A DNA stretch of 64,000 nucleotides from NCBI GenBank assembly GCA_964057225.1, contig CAXKVF010000087.1, positions 1 through 64,000 on the forward strand, read 5' to 3'. The stretch is from Auanema rhodensis. Taxonomy: Eukaryota; Nematoda; Chromadorea; Rhabditida; Rhabditidae. Numbering within the stretch: position 1 is the first letter of the stretch; each line of letters opens with the position of its first letter. Under the pieces are notes generated by a model, which was not told the origin of the DNA, did no database searches, and worked only from the letters and a program-made list of their open reading frames with translations. The position numbers and the translations under genes are program-made. Below are positions 36,201 to 51,700 of the stretch, in pieces.

Positions 36201-38557
36201 GTGAACTTTAATTTATGCTAATTAAATGTACACGTGATGTGCACTTGGTATGTAACTCGCTTCACGTGAAAGATAAGGAGATGCGGTTTTCAAAATTAGA
36301 TTCCCCATGTCCATATTAGTCTAAAAACAAATTTTTATTGATATTGGTGCATGGTAACCATGACTTTGAAATTTACGTGAACTTTAATTTATGCTAATTA
36401 AATGTACACGTGATGTGCACTTGGTATGTAACTCGCTTCACGTGAAAGATAAAGAGATGCGGTTTTCAAAATTAGATTCCCCATGTCCATATTAGTCTAA
36501 AAACAAATTTTTATTGATATTGGTTCATGGTAACCATGACTTTGAAATTTACGTGAACTTTAATTTATGCTAATTAAATGTACACGTGATGTGCACTTGG
36601 TATGTAACTCGCTTCACGTGAAAGATAAAGAGATGCGGTTTTCAAAATTAGATTCCCCATGTCCATATTAGTCTAAAAACAAATTTTTATTGATATTGGT
36701 TCATGGTAACCATGACTTTGAAATTTACGTGAACTTTAATTTATGCTAATTAAATGTACACGTGATGTGCACTTGGTATGTAACTCGCTTCACGTGAAAG
36801 TTAAAGAGATGCGGTTTTCAAAATTAGATTCCCCATGTCCATATTAGTCTAAAAACAAATGTTTATTGATATTGGTGCATGGTAACCATGACTTTGAAAT
36901 TTACGTGAACTTTAATTTATGCTAATTAAATGTACACGTGATGTGCACTTGGTATGTAACTCGCTTCACGTGAAAGATAAAGAGATGCGGTTTTCAAAAT
37001 TAGATTCCCCATGTCCATATTAGTTTAAAAACAAATTTTTATTGATATTGGTGCATGGTAACCATGACTTTGAAATTTACGTGAACTTTAATTTATGCTA
37101 ATTAAATGTACACGTGATGTGCACTTGGTATGTAACTCGCTTCACGTGAAAAATGAAGAGATGCGGTTTTCAAAATTAGATTCCCCATGTCCATATTAGT
37201 CTAAAAACAAATTGTTATTGATATTGGTTCATGGTAACCATGACTTTGAAATTTACGTGAACTTTAATTTATGCTAATTAAATGTACACGTGATGTGCAC
37301 TTGGTATGTAACTCGCTTCACGTGAAAGATAAAGAGATGCGGTTTTCAAAATTAGATTCCCCATGTCCATATTAGTCTAAAAACAAATTTTTATTGATAT
37401 TGGTGCATGGTAACCATGACTTTGAAATTTACGTGAACTTTAATTTATGCTAATTAAATGTACACGTGATGTGCACTTGGTATGTAACTCGCTTCACGTG
37501 AAAGATAAAGAGATGCGGTTTTCAAAATTAGATTCCCCATGTCCATATTAGTTTAAAAACAAATTTTTATTGATATTGGTGCATGGTAACCATGACTTTG
37601 AAATTTACGTGAACTTTAATTTATGCTAATTAAATGTACACGTGATGTGCACTTGGTATGTAACTCGCTTCACGTGAAAGATAAAGAGATGCGGTTTTCA
37701 AAATTAGATTCCCCATGTCCATATTAGTCTAAAAACAAATTTTTATTGATATTGGTGCATGGTAACCATGACTTTGAAATTTACGTGAACTTTAATTTAT
37801 GCTAATTAAATGTACACGTGATGTGCACTTGGTATGTAACTCGCTTCACGTGAAAAATGAAGAGATGCGGTTTTCAAAATTAGATTCCCCATGTCCATAT
37901 TAGTCTAAAAACAAATTTTTATTGATATTGGTGCATGGTAACCATGACTTTGAAATTTACTTGAACTTTAATTTATGCTAATTAAATGTACACGTGATGT
38001 GCACTTGGTATGTAACTCGCTTCACGTGAAAGATAAGGAGATGCGGTTTTCAAAATTAGATTCCCCATGTCCATATTAGTCTAAAAACAAATTTTTATTG
38101 ATATTGGTGCATGGTAACCATGACTTTGAAATTTACGTGAACTTTAATTTATGCTAATTAAATGTACACGTGATGTGCACTTGGTATGTAACTCGCTTCA
38201 CGTGAAAGATAAAGAGATGCGGTTTACAAAATTAGATTCCCCATGTCCATATTAGTCTAAAAACAAATTTTTATTGATATTGGTTCATGGTAACCATGAC
38301 TTTGAAATTTACGTGAACTTTAATTTATGCTAATTAAATGTACACGTGATGTGCACTTGGTATGTAACTCGCTTCACGTGAAAGATAAAGAGATGCGGTT
38401 TTCAAAATTAGATTCCCCATGTCCATATTAGTCTAAAAACAAATTTTTATTGATATTGGTTCATGGTAACCATGACTTTGAAATTTACGTGAACTTTAAT
38501 TTATGCTAATTAAATGTACACGTGATGTGCACTTGGTATGTAACTCGCTTCACGTGA
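33297..38557 (+). repeat. 14-monomer duplication (offset 2,464 bp)
   Basis: About 33,297-36,093 matches 35,761-38,557. Markers at 2,464-bp spacing are gaaagttaaag (34,336/36,800), aaatgtttattg (about 34,397/36,861), aaattgttattg (about 34,749/37,213), aaaaatgaag (about 33,632/36,096, 34,686/37,150 and 35,390/37,854), tttacttgaac (about 35,493/37,957) and ggtttacaaa (about 35,761/38,225). This is the first block of the right-hand domain and holds the earliest monomers with the linked 170A/173G change. Confidence 0.87.
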
Positions 38558-39094
38558 AAGTTAAAGAGATGCGGTTTTCAAAATTAGATTCCCCATGTCC
38601 ATATTAGTCTAAAAACAAATTTTTATTGATATTGGTGCATGGTAACCATGACTTTGAAATTTACGTGAACTTTAATTTATGCTAATTAAATGTACACGTG
38701 ATGTGCACTTGGTATGTAACTCGCTTCACGTGAAAGATAAAGAGATGCGGTTTTCAAAATTAGATTCCCCATGTCCATATTAGTTTAAAAACAAATTTTT
38801 ATTGATATTGGTGCATGGTAACCATGACTTTGAAATTTACGTGAACTTTAATTTATGCTAATTAAATGTACACGTGATGTGCACTTGGTATGTAACTCGC
38901 TTCACGTGAAAAATGAAGAGATGCGGTTTTCAAAATTAGATTCCCCATGTCCATATTAGTCTAAAAACAAATTTTTATTGATATTGGTTCATGGTAACCA
39001 TGACTTTGAAATTTACGTGAACTTTAATTTATGCTAATTAAATGTACACGTGATGTGCACTTGGTATGTAACTCGCTTCACGTGAAAGATAAGA

Positions 39095-42000
39095 AGATGC
39101 GGTTTTCAAAATTAGATTCCCCATGTCCATATTAGTCTAAAAACAAATTTTTATTGATATTGGTGCATGGTAACCATGACTTTGAAATTTACGTGAACTT
39201 TAATTTATGCTAATTAAATGTACACGTGATGTGCACTTGGTATGTAACTCGCTTCACGTGAAAGATAAAGAGATGCGGTTTTCAAAATTAGATTCCCCAT
39301 GTCCATATTAGTCTAAAAACAAATTGTTATTGATATTGGTTCATGGTAACCATGACTTTGAAATTTACGTGAACTTTAATTTATGCTAATTAAATGTACA
39401 CGTGATGTGCACTTGGTATGTAACTCGCTTCACGTGAAAGATAAAGAGATGCGGTTTTCAAAATTAGATTCCCCATGTCCATATTAGTCTAAAAACAAAT
39501 TTTTATTGATATTGGTGCATGGTAACCATGACTTTGAAATTTACGTGAACTTTAATTTATGCTAATTAAATGTACACGTGATGTGCACTTGGTATGTAAC
39601 TCGCTTCACGTGAAAGATAAAGAGATGCGGTTTTCAAAATTAGATTCTCCATGTCCATATTAGTTTAAAAACAAATTTTTATTGATATTGGTGCATGGTA
39701 ACCATGACTTTGAAATTTACGTGAACTTTAATTTATGCTAATTAAATGTACACGTGATGTGCACTTGGTATGTAACTCGCTTCACGTGAAAGATAAAGAG
39801 ATGCGGTTTTCAAAATTAGATTCCCCATGTCCATATTAGTCTAAAAACAAATTTTTATTGATATTGGTTCATGGTAACCATGACTTTGAAATTTACGTGA
39901 ACTTTAATTTATGCTAATTAAATGTACACGTGATGTGCACTTGGTATGTAACTCGCTTCACGTGAAAGATAAAGAGATGCGGTTTTCAAAATTAGATTCC
40001 CCATGTCCATATTAGTCTAAAAACAAATTTTTATTGATATTGGTGCATGGTAACCATGACTTTGAAATTTACGTGAACTTTAATTTATGCTAATTAAATG
40101 TACACGTGATGTGCACTTGGTATGTAACTCGCTTCACGTGAAAGATAAAGAGATGCGATTTTCAAAATTAGATTCCCCATGTCCATATTAGTTTAAAAAC
40201 AAATTTTTATTGATATTGGTGCATGGTAACCATGACTTTGAAATTTACGTGAACTTTAATTTATGCTAATTAAATGTACACGTGATGTGCACTTGGTATG
40301 TAACTCGCTTCACGTGAAAGATAAAGAGATGCGGTTTTCAAAATTAGATTCCCCATGTCCATATTAGTCTAAAAACAAATTTTTATTGATATTGGTGCAT
40401 GGTAACCATGACTTTGAAATTTACGTGAACTTTAATTTATGCTAATTAAATGTACACGTGATGTGCACTCGGTATGTAACTCGCTTCACGTGAAAAATGA
40501 AGAGATGCGGTTTTCAAAATTAGATTCCCCATGTCCATATTAGTCTAAAAACAAATTTTTATTGATATTGGTGCATGGTAACCATGACTTTGAAATTTAC
40601 GTGAACTTTAATTTATGCTAATTAAATGTACACGTGATGTGCACTTGGTATGTAACTCGCTTCACGTGAAAAATGAAGAGATGCGGTTTTCAAAATTAGA
40701 TTCCCCATGTCCATATTAGTCTAAAAACAAATTTTTATTGATATTGGTGCATGGTAACCATGACTTTGAAATTTACGTGAACTTTAATTTATGCTAATTA
40801 AATGTACACGTGATGTGCACTTGGTATGTAACTCGCTTCACGTGAAAGATAAAGAGATGCGGTTTTCAAAATTAGATTCCCCATGTCCATATTAGTCTAA
40901 AAACAAATTTTTATTGATATTGGTGCATGGTAACCATGACTTTGAAATTTACGTGAACTTTAATTTATGCTAATTAAATGTACACGTGATGTGCACTTGG
41001 TATGTAACTCGCTTCACGTGAAAGATAAAGAGATGCGGTTTTCAAAATTAGATTCCCCATGTCCATATTAGTTTAAAAACAAATTTTTATTGATATTGGT
41101 GCATGGTAACCATGACTTTGAAATTTACGTGAACTTTAATTTATGCTAATTAAATGTACACGTGATGTGCACTTGGTATGTAACTCGCTTCACGTGAAAG
41201 ATAAAGAGATGCGGTTTTCAAAATTAGATTCCCCATGTCCATTTTAGTCTAAAAACAAATTTTTATTGATATTGGTTCATGGTAACCATGACTTTGAAAT
41301 TTACGTGAACTTTAATTTATGCTAATTAAATGTACACGTGATGTGCACTTGGTATGTAACTCGCTTCACGTGAAAGATAAAGAGATGCGGTTTTCAAAAT
41401 TAGATTCCCCATGTCCATATTAGTCTAAAAACAAATTTTTATTGATATTGGTTCATGGTAACCATGACTTTGAAATTTACGTGAACTTTAATTTATGCTA
41501 ATTAAATGTACACGTGATGTGCACTTGGTATGTAACTCGCTTCACGTGAAAGTTAAAGAGATGCGGTTTTCAAAATTAGATTCCCCATGTCCATATTAGT
41601 CTAAAAACAAATTTTTATTGATATTGGTGCATGGTAACCATGACTTTGAAATTTACGTGAACTTTAATTTATGCTAATTAAATGTACACGTGATGTGCAC
41701 TTGGTATGTAACTCGCTTCACGTGAAAGATAAAGAGATGCGGTTTTCAAAATTAGATTCCCCATGTCCATATTAGTTTAAAAACAAATTTTTATTGATAT
41801 TGGTGCATGGTAACCATGACTTTGAAATTTACGTGAACTTTAATTTATGCTAATTAAATGTACACGTGATGTGCACTTGGTATGTAACTCGCTTCACGTG
41901 AAAAATGAAGAGATGCGGTTTTCAAAATTAGATTCCCCATGTCCATATTAGTCTAAAAACAAATTTTTATTGATATTGGTTCATGGTAACCATGACTTTG

Positions 42001-45000
42001 AAATTTACGTGAACTTTAATTTATGCTAATTAAATGTACACGTGATGTGCACTTGGTATGTAACTCGCTTCACGTAAAAGATAAGAAGATGCGGTTTTCA
42101 AAATTAGATTCCCCATGTCCATATTAGTCTAAAAACAAATTTTTATTGATATTGGTGCATGGTAACCATGACTTTGAAATTTACGTGAACTTTAATTTAT
42201 GCTAATTAAATGTACACGTGATGTGCACTTGGTATGTAACTCGCTTCACGTGAAAGATAAAGAGATGCGGTTTTCAAAATTAGATTCCCCATGTCCATAT
42301 TAGTCTAAAAACAAATTGTTATTGATATTGGTTCATGGTAACCATGACTTTGAAATTTACGTGAACTTTAATTTATGCTAATTAAATGTACACGTGATGT
42401 GCACTTGGTATGTAACTCGCTTCACGTGAAAGATAAAGAGATGCGGTTTTCAAAATTAGATTCCCCATGTCCATATTAGTCTAAAAACAAATTTTTATTG
42501 ATATTGGTGCATGGTAACCATGACTTTGAAATTTACGTGAACTTTAATTTATGCTAATTAAATGTACACGTGATGTGCACTTGGTATGTAACTCGCTTCA
42601 CGTGAAAGATAAAGAGATGCGGTTCTCAAAATTAGATTCCCCATGTCCATATTAGTTTAAAAACAAATTTTTATTGATATTGGTGCATGGTAACCATGAC
42701 TTTGAAATTTACGTGAACTTTAATTTATGCTAATTAAATGTACACGTGATGTGCACTTGGTATGTAACTCGCTTCACGTGAAAGATAAAGAGATGCGGAT
42801 TTCAAAATTAGATTCCCCATGTCCATATTAGTCTAAAAACAAATTTTTATTGATATTGGTTCATGGTAACCATGACTTTGAAATTTACGTGAACTTTAAT
42901 TTATGCTAATTAAATGTACACGTGATGTGCACTTGGTATGTAACTCGCTTCACGTGAAAGATAAAGAGATGCGGTTTTCAAAATTAGATTCCCCATGTCC
43001 ATATTAGTCTAAAAACAAATTTTTATTGATATTGGTGCATGGTAACCATGACTTTGAAATTTACGTGAACTTTAATTTATGCTAATTAAATGTACACGTG
43101 ATGTGCACTTGGTATGTAACTCGCTTCACGTGAAAGATAAAGAGATGCGGTTTTCAAAATTAGATTCCCCATGTCCATATTAGTTTAAAAACAAATTTTT
43201 ATTGATATTGGTGCATGGTAACCATGACTTTGAAATTTACGTGAACTTTAATTTATGCTAATTAAATGTACACGTGATGTGCACTTGGTATGTAACTCGC
43301 TTCACGTGAAAGATAAAGAGATGCGGATTTCAAAATTAGATTCCCCATGTCCATATTAGTCTAAAAACAAATTTTTATTGATATTGGTTCATGGTAACCA
43401 TGACTTTGAAATTTACGTGAACTTTAATTTATGCTAATTAAATGTACACGTGATGTGCACTTGGTATGTAACTCGCTTCACGTGAAAGATAAAGAGATGC
43501 GGTTTTCAAAATTAGATTCCCCATGTCCATATTAGTCTACAAACAAATTTTTATTGATATTGGTGCATGGTAACCATGACTTTGAAATTTACGTGAACTT
43601 TAATTTATGCTAATTAAATGTACACGTGATGTGCACTTGGTATGTAACTCGCTTCACGTGAAAGATAAAGAGATGCGGTTTTCAAAATTAGATTCCCCAT
43701 GTCCATATTAGTTTAAAAACAAATTTTTATTGATATTGGTGCATGGTAACCATGACTTTGAAATTTACGTGAACTTTAATTTATGCTAATTAAATGTACA
43801 CGTGATGTGCACTTGGTATGTAACTCGCTTCACGTGAAAGATAAAGAGATGCGGTTTTCAAAATTAGATTCCCCATGTCCATATTAGTCTAAAAACAAAT
43901 TTTTATTGATATTGGTGCATGGTAACCATGACTTTGAAATTTACGTGAACTTTAATTTATGCTAATTAAATGTACACGTGATGTGCACTTGGTATGTAAC
44001 TCGCTTCACGTGAAAGATAAAGAGATGCGGTTTTCAAAATTAGATTCCCCATGTCCATATTAGTCTAAAAACAAATTGTTATTGATATTGGTTCATGGTA
44101 ACCATGACTTTGAAATTTACGTGAACTTTAATTTATGCTAATTAAATGTACACGTGATGTGCACTTGGTATGTAACTCGCTTCACGTGAAAGATAAAGAG
44201 ATGCGGTTTTCAAAATTAGATTCCCCATGTCCATATTAGTCTAAAAACAAATTTTTATTGATATTGGTGCATGGTAACCATGACTTTGAAATTTACGTGA
44301 ACTTTAATTTATGCTAATTAAATGTACACGTGATGTGCACTTGGTATGTAACTCGCTTCACGTGAAAGATAAAGAGATGCGGTTTTCAAAATTAGATTCT
44401 CCATGTCCATATTAGTTTAAAAACAAATTTTTATTGATATTGGTGCATGGTAACCATGACTTTGAAATTTACGTGAACTTTAATTTATGCTAATTAAATG
44501 TACACGTGATGTGCACTTGGTATGTAACTCGCTTCACGTGAAAGATAAAGAGATGCGGTTTTCAAAATTAGATTCCCCATGTCCATATTAGTCTAAAAAC
44601 AAATTTTTATTGATATTGGTTCATGGTAACCATGACTTTGAAATTTACGTGAACTTTAATTTATGCTAATTAAATGTACACGTGATGTGCACTTGGTATG
44701 TAACTCGCTTCACGTGAAAGATAAAGAGATGCGGTTTTCAAAATTAGATTCCCCATGTCCATATTAGTCTAAAAACAAATTTTTATTGATATTGGTGCAT
44801 GGTAACCATGACTTTGAAATTTACGTGAACTTTAATTTATGCTAATTAAATGTACACGTGATGTGCACTTGGTATGTAACTCGCTTCACGTGAAAGATAA
44901 AGAGATGCGATTTTCAAAATTAGATTCCCCATGTCCATATTAGTTTAAAAACAAATTTTTATTGATATTGGTGCATGGTAACCATGACTTTGAAATTTAC

Positions 45001-48000
45001 GTGAACTTTAATTTATGCTAATTAAATGTACACGTGATGTGCACTTGGTATGTAACTCGCTTCACGTGAAAGATAAAGAGATGCGGTTTTCAAAATTAGA
45101 TTCCCCATGTCCATATTAGTCTAAAAACAAATTTTTATTAATATTGGTGCATGGTAACCATGACTTTGAAATTTACGTGAACTTTAATTTATGCTAATTA
45201 AATGTACACGTGATGTGCACTCGGTATGTAACTCGCTTCACGTGAAAAATGAAGAGATGCGGTTTTCAAAATTAGATTCCCCATGTCCATATTAGTCTAA
45301 AAACAAATTTTTATTGATATTGGTGCATGGTAACCATGACTTTGAAATTTACGTGAACTTTAATTTATGCTAATTAAATGTACACGTGATGTGCACTTGG
45401 TATGTAACTCGCTTCACGTGAAAAATGAAGAGATGCGGTTTTCAAAATTAGATTCCCCATGTCCATATTAGTCTAAAAACAAATTTTTATTGATATTGGT
45501 GCATGGTAACCATGACTTTGAAATTTACGTGAACTTTAATTTATGCTAATTAAATGTACACGTGATGTGCACTTGGTATGTAACTCGCTTCACGTGAAAG
45601 ATAAAGAGATGCGGTTTTCAAAATTAGATTCCCCATGTCCATATTAGTCTAAAAACAAATTTTTATTGATATTGGTGCATGGTAACCATGACTTTGAAAT
45701 TTACGTGAACTTTAATTTATGCTAATTAAATGTACACGTGATGTGCACTTGGTATGTAACTCGCTTCACGTGAAAGATAAAGAGATGCGGTTTTCAAAAT
45801 TAGATTCCCCATGTCCATATTAGTTTAAAAACAAATTTTTATTGATATTGGTGCATGGTAACCATGACTTTGAAATTTACGTGAACTTTAATTTATGCTA
45901 ATTAAATGTACACGTGATGTGCACTTGGTATGTAACTCGCTTCACGTGAAAGATAAAGAGATGCGGTTTTCAAAATTAGATTCCCCATGTCCATTTTAGT
46001 CTAAAAACAAATTTTTATTGATATTGGTTCATGGTAACCATGACTTTGAAATTTACGTGAACTTTAATTTATGCTAATTAAATGTACACGTGATGTGCAC
46101 TTGGTATGTAACTCGCTTCACGTGAAAGATAAAGAGATGCGGTTTTCAAAATTAGATTCCCCATGTCCATATTAGTCTAAAAACAAATTTTTATTGATAT
46201 TGGTTCATGGTAACCATGACTTTGAAATTTACGTGAACTTTAATTTATGCTAATTAAATGTACACGTGATGTGCACTTGGTATGTAACTCGCTTCACGTG
46301 AAAGTTAAAGAGATGCGGTTTTCAAAATTAGATTCCCCATGTCCATATTAGTCTAAAAACAAATTTTTATTGATATTGGTGCATGGTAACCATGACTTTG
46401 AAATTTACGTGAACTTTAATTTATGCTAATTAAATGTACACGTGATGTGCACTTGGTATGTAACTCGCTTCACGTGAAAGATAAAGAGATGCGGTTTTCA
46501 AAATTAGATTCCCCATGTCCATATTAGTTTAAAAACAAATTTTTATTGATATTGGTGCATGGTAACCATGACTTTGAAATTTACGTGAACTTTAATTTAT
46601 GCTAATTAAATGTACACGTGATGTGCACTTGGTATGTAACTCGCTTCACGTGAAAAATGAAGAGATGCGGTTTTCAAAATTAGATTCCCCATGTCCATAT
46701 TAGTCTAAAAACAAATTTTTATTGATATTGGTTCATGGTAACCATGACTTTGAAATTTACGTGAACTTTAATTTATGCTAATTAAATGTACACGTGATGT
46801 GCACTTGGTATGTAACTCGCTTCACGTAAAAGATAAGAAGATGCGGTTTTCAAAATTAGATTCCCCATGTCCATATTAGTCTAAAAACAAATTTTTATTG
46901 ATATTGGTGCATGGTAACCATGACTTTGAAATTTACGTGAACTTTAATTTATGCTAATTAAATGTACACGTGATGTGCACTTGGTATGTAACTCGCTTCA
47001 CGTGAAAGATAAAGAGATGCGGTTTTCAAAATTAGATTCCCCATGTCCATATTAGTCTAAAAACAAATTGTTATTGATATTGGTTCATGGTAACCATGAC
47101 TTTGAAATTTACGTGAACTTTAATTTATGCTAATTAAATGTACACGTGATGTGCACTTGGTATGTAACTCGCTTCACGTGAAAGATAAAGAGATGCGGTT
47201 TTCAAAATTAGATTCCCCATGTCCATATTAGTCTAAAAACAAATTTTTATTGATATTGGTGCATGGTAACCATGACTTTGAAATTTACGTGAACTTTAAT
47301 TTATGCTAATTAAATGTACACGTGATGTGCACTTGGTATGTAACTCGCTTCACGTGAAAGATAAAGAGATGCGGTTCTCAAAATTAGATTCCCCATGTCC
47401 ATATTAGTTTAAAAACAAATTTTTATTGATATTGGTGCATGGTAACCATGACTTTGAAATTTACGTGAACTTTAATTTATGCTAATTAAATGTACACGTG
47501 ATGTGCACTTGGTATGTAACTCGCTTCACGTGAAAGATAAAGAGATGCGGATTTCAAAATTAGATTCCCCATGTCCATATTAGTCTAAAAACAAATTTTT
47601 ATTGATATTGGTTCATGGTAACCATGACTTTGAAATTTACGTGAACTTTAATTTATGCTAATTAAATGTACACGTGATGTGCACTTGGTATGTAACTCGC
47701 TTCACGTGAAAGATAAAGAGATGCGGTTTTCAAAATTAGATTCCCCATGTCCATATTAGTCTAAAAACAAATTTTTATTGATATTGGTGCATGGTAACCA
47801 TGACTTTGAAATTTACGTGAACTTTAATTTATGCTAATTAAATGTACACGTGATGTGCACTTGGTATGTAACTCGCTTCACGTGAAAGATAAAGAGATGC
47901 GGTTTTCAAAATTAGATTCCCCATGTCCATATTAGTTTAAAAACAAATTTTTATTGATATTGGTGCATGGTAACCATGACTTTGAAATTTACGTGAACTT

Positions 48001-48767
48001 TAATTTATGCTAATTAAATGTACACGTGATGTGCACTTGGTATGTAACTCGCTTCACGTGAAAGATAAAGAGATGCGGATTTCAAAATTAGATTCCCCAT
48101 GTCCATATTAGTCTAAAAACAAATTTTTATTGATATTGGTTCATGGTAACCATGACTTTGAAATTTACGTGAACTTTAATTTATGCTAATTAAATGTACA
48201 CGTGATGTGCACTTGGTATGTAACTCGCTTCACGTGAAAGATAAAGAGATGCGGTTTTCAAAATTAGATTCCCCATGTCCATATTAGTCTACAAACAAAT
48301 TTTTATTGATATTGGTGCATGGTAACCATGACTTTGAAATTTACGTGAACTTTAATTTATGCTAATTAAATGTACACGTGATGTGCACTTGGTATGTAAC
48401 TCGCTTCACGTGAAAGATAAAGAGATGCGGTTTTCAAAATTAGATTCCCCATGTCCATATTAGTTTAAAAACAAATTTTTATTGATATTGGTGCATGGTA
48501 ACCATGACTTTGAAATTTACGTGAACTTTAATTTATGCTAATTAAATGTACACGTGATGTGCACTTGGTATGTAACTCGCTTCACGTGAAAGATAAAGAG
48601 ATGCGGTTTTCAAAATTAGATTCCCCATGTCCATATTAGTCTAAAAACAAATTTTTATTGATATTGGTGCATGGTAACCATGACTTTGAAATTTACGTGA
48701 ACTTTAATTTATGCTAATTAAATGTACACGTGATGTGCACTTGGTATGTAACTCGCTTCACGTGAAA
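39095..48767 (+). repeat. 27-monomer tandem duplication (offset 4,752 bp), largest in the window
   Basis: Copy 1 is about 39,095-43,846 and copy 2 about 43,847-48,598, with agreement continuing to about 48,767. At least twelve diagnostic changes recur at exactly 4,752 bp. They include gattctccatg (39,645/44,397), gatgcgattttc (40,156/44,908), actcggtatg (about 40,470/45,222), ccattttag (about 41,243/45,995), cacgtaaaagataagaag (42,076/46,828), ggttctcaaa (about 42,624/47,376), cggatttcaaa (42,799/47,551 and 43,327/48,079) and tctacaaac (43,540/48,292). The only difference noticed is G to A at 45,140. One difference in nearly 4.9 kb makes this one of the youngest large events visible. Confidence 0.93.
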
Positions 48768-51700
48768 AATGAAGAGATGCGGTTTTCAAAATTAGATTCC
48801 CCATGTCCATATTAGTCTAAAAACAAATTTTTATTGATATTGGTGCATGGTAACCATGACTTTGAAATTTACGTGAACTTTAATTTATGCTAATTAAATG
48901 TACACGTGATGTGCACTTGGTATGTAACTCGCTTCACGTGAAAAATGAAGAGATGCGGTTTTCAAAATTAGATTCCCCATGTCCATATTAGTCTAAAAAC
49001 AAATTTTTATTGATATTGGTGCATGGTAACCATGACTTTGAAATTTACGTGAACTTTAATTTATGCTAATTAAATGTACACGTGATGTGCACTTGGTATG
49101 TAACTCGCTTCACGTGAAAGATAAAGAGATGCGGTTTTCAAAATTAGATTCCCCATGTCCATATTAGTCTAAAAACAAATTTTTATTGATATTGGTGCAT
49201 GGTAACCATGACTTTGAAATTTACGTGAACTTTAATTTATGCTAATTAAATGTACACGTGATGTGCACTTGGTATGTAACTCGCTTCACGTGAAAGATAA
49301 AGAGATGCGGTTTTCAAAATTAGATTCCCCATGTCCATATTAGTTTAAAAACAAATTTTTATTGATATTGGTGCATGGTAACCATGACTTTGAAATTTAC
49401 GTGAACTTTAATTTATGCTAATTAAATGTACACGTGATGTGCACTTGGTATGTAACTCGCTTCACTTGAAAGATAAAGAGATGCGGTTTTCAAAATTAGA
49501 TTCCCCATGTCCATTTTAGTCTAAAAACAAATTTTTATTGATATTGGTTCATGGTAACCATGACTTTGAAATTTACGTGAACTTTAATTTATGCTAATTA
49601 AATGTACACGTGATGTGCACTTGGTATGTAACTCGCTTCACGTGAAAGATAAAGAGATGCGGTTTTCAAAATTAGATTCCCCATGTCCATATTAGTCTAA
49701 AAACAAATTTTTATTGATATTGGTGCATGGTAACCATGACTTTGAAATTTACGTGAACTTTAATTTATGCTAATTAAATGTACACGTGATGTGCACTTGG
49801 TATGTAACTCGCTTCACGTGAAAGATAAGGAGATGCGGTTTTCATAATTAGATTCCCCATGTCCATATTAGTCTAAAAACAAATTTTTATTGATATTGGT
49901 GCATGGTAACCATGACTTTGAAATTTACGTGAACTTTAATTTATGCTAATTAAATGTACACGTGATGTGCACTTGGTATGTAACTCGCTTCACGTGAAAG
50001 ATAAAGAGATGCGGTTTTCAAAATTAGATTCCCCATGTCCATATTAGTCTAAAAACAAATTTTTATTGATATTGGTGCATGGTAACCATGACTTTGAAAT
50101 TTACGTGAACTTTAATTTATGCTAATTAAATGTACACGTGATGTGCACTTGGTATGTAACTCGCTTCACGTGAAAGATAAGGAGATGCGGTTTTCAAAAT
50201 TAGATTCCCCATGTCCATATTAGTCTAAAAACAAATTTTTATTGATATTGGTGCATGGTAACCATGACTTTGAAATTTACGTGAACTTTAATTTATGCTA
50301 ATTAAATGTACACGTGATGTGCACTTGGTATGTAACTCGCTTCACGTGAAAGATAAAGAGATGCGGTTTTCAAAATTAGATTCCCCATGTCCATATTAGT
50401 CTAAAAACAAATTTTTATTGATATTGGTGCATGGTAACCATGACTTTGAAATTTACGTGAACTTTAATTTATGCTAATTAAATGTACACGTGATGTGCAC
50501 TTGGTATGTAACTCGCTTCACGTGAAAAATGAAGAGATGCGGTTTTCAAAATTAGATTCCCCATGTCCATATTAGTCTAAAAACAAATTTTTATTGATAT
50601 TGGTGCATGGTAACCATGACTTTGAAATTTACGTGAACTTTAATTTATGCTAATTAAATGTACACGTGATGTGCACTTGGTATGTAACTCGCTTCACGTG
50701 AAAGATAAGGAGATGCGGTTTTCAAAATTAGATTCCCCATGTCCATATTAGTCTAAAAACAAATTTTTATTGATATTGGTGCATGGTAACCATGACTTTG
50801 AAATTTACGTGAACTTTAATTTATGCTAATTAAATGTACACGTGATGTGCACTTGGTATGTAACTCGCTTCACGTGAAAGATAAAGAGATGCGGTTTTCA
50901 AAATTAGATTCCCCATGTCCATATTAGTCTAAAAACAAATTTTTATTGATATTGGTGCATGGTAACCATGACTTTGAAATTTACGTGAACTTTAATTTAT
51001 GCTAATTAAATGTACACGTGATGTGCACTTGGTATGTAACTCGCTTCACGTGAAAGATAAAGAGATGCGGTTTTCAAAATTAGATTCCCCATGTCCATAT
51101 TAGTTTAAAAACAAATTTTTATTGATATTGGTGCATGGTAACCATGACTTTGAAATTTACGTGAACTTTAATTTATGCTAATTAAATGTACACGTGATGT
51201 GCACTTGGTATGTAACTCGCTTCACGTGAAAGATAAAGAGATGCGGTTTTCAAAATTAGATTCCCCATGTCCATTTTAGTCTAAAAACAAATTTTTATTG
51301 ATATTGGTTCATGGTAACCATGACTTTGAAATTTACGTGAACTTTAATTTATGCTAATTAAATGTACACGTGATGTGCACTTGTTATGTAACTCGCTTCA
51401 CGTGAAAGATAAAGAGATGCGGTTTTCAAAATTAGATTCCCCATGTCCATATTAGTCTAAAAACAAATTTTTATTGATATTGGTGCATGGTAACCATGAC
51501 TTTGAAATTTACGTGAACTTTAATTTATGCTAATTAAATGTACACGTGATGTGCACTTGGTATGTAACTCGCTTCACGTGAAAAATGAAGAGATGCGGTT
51601 TTCAAAATTAGATTCCCCATGTCCATATTAGTCTAAAAACAAATTTTTATTGATATTGGTTCATGGTAACCATGACTTTGAAATTTACGTGAACTTTAAT

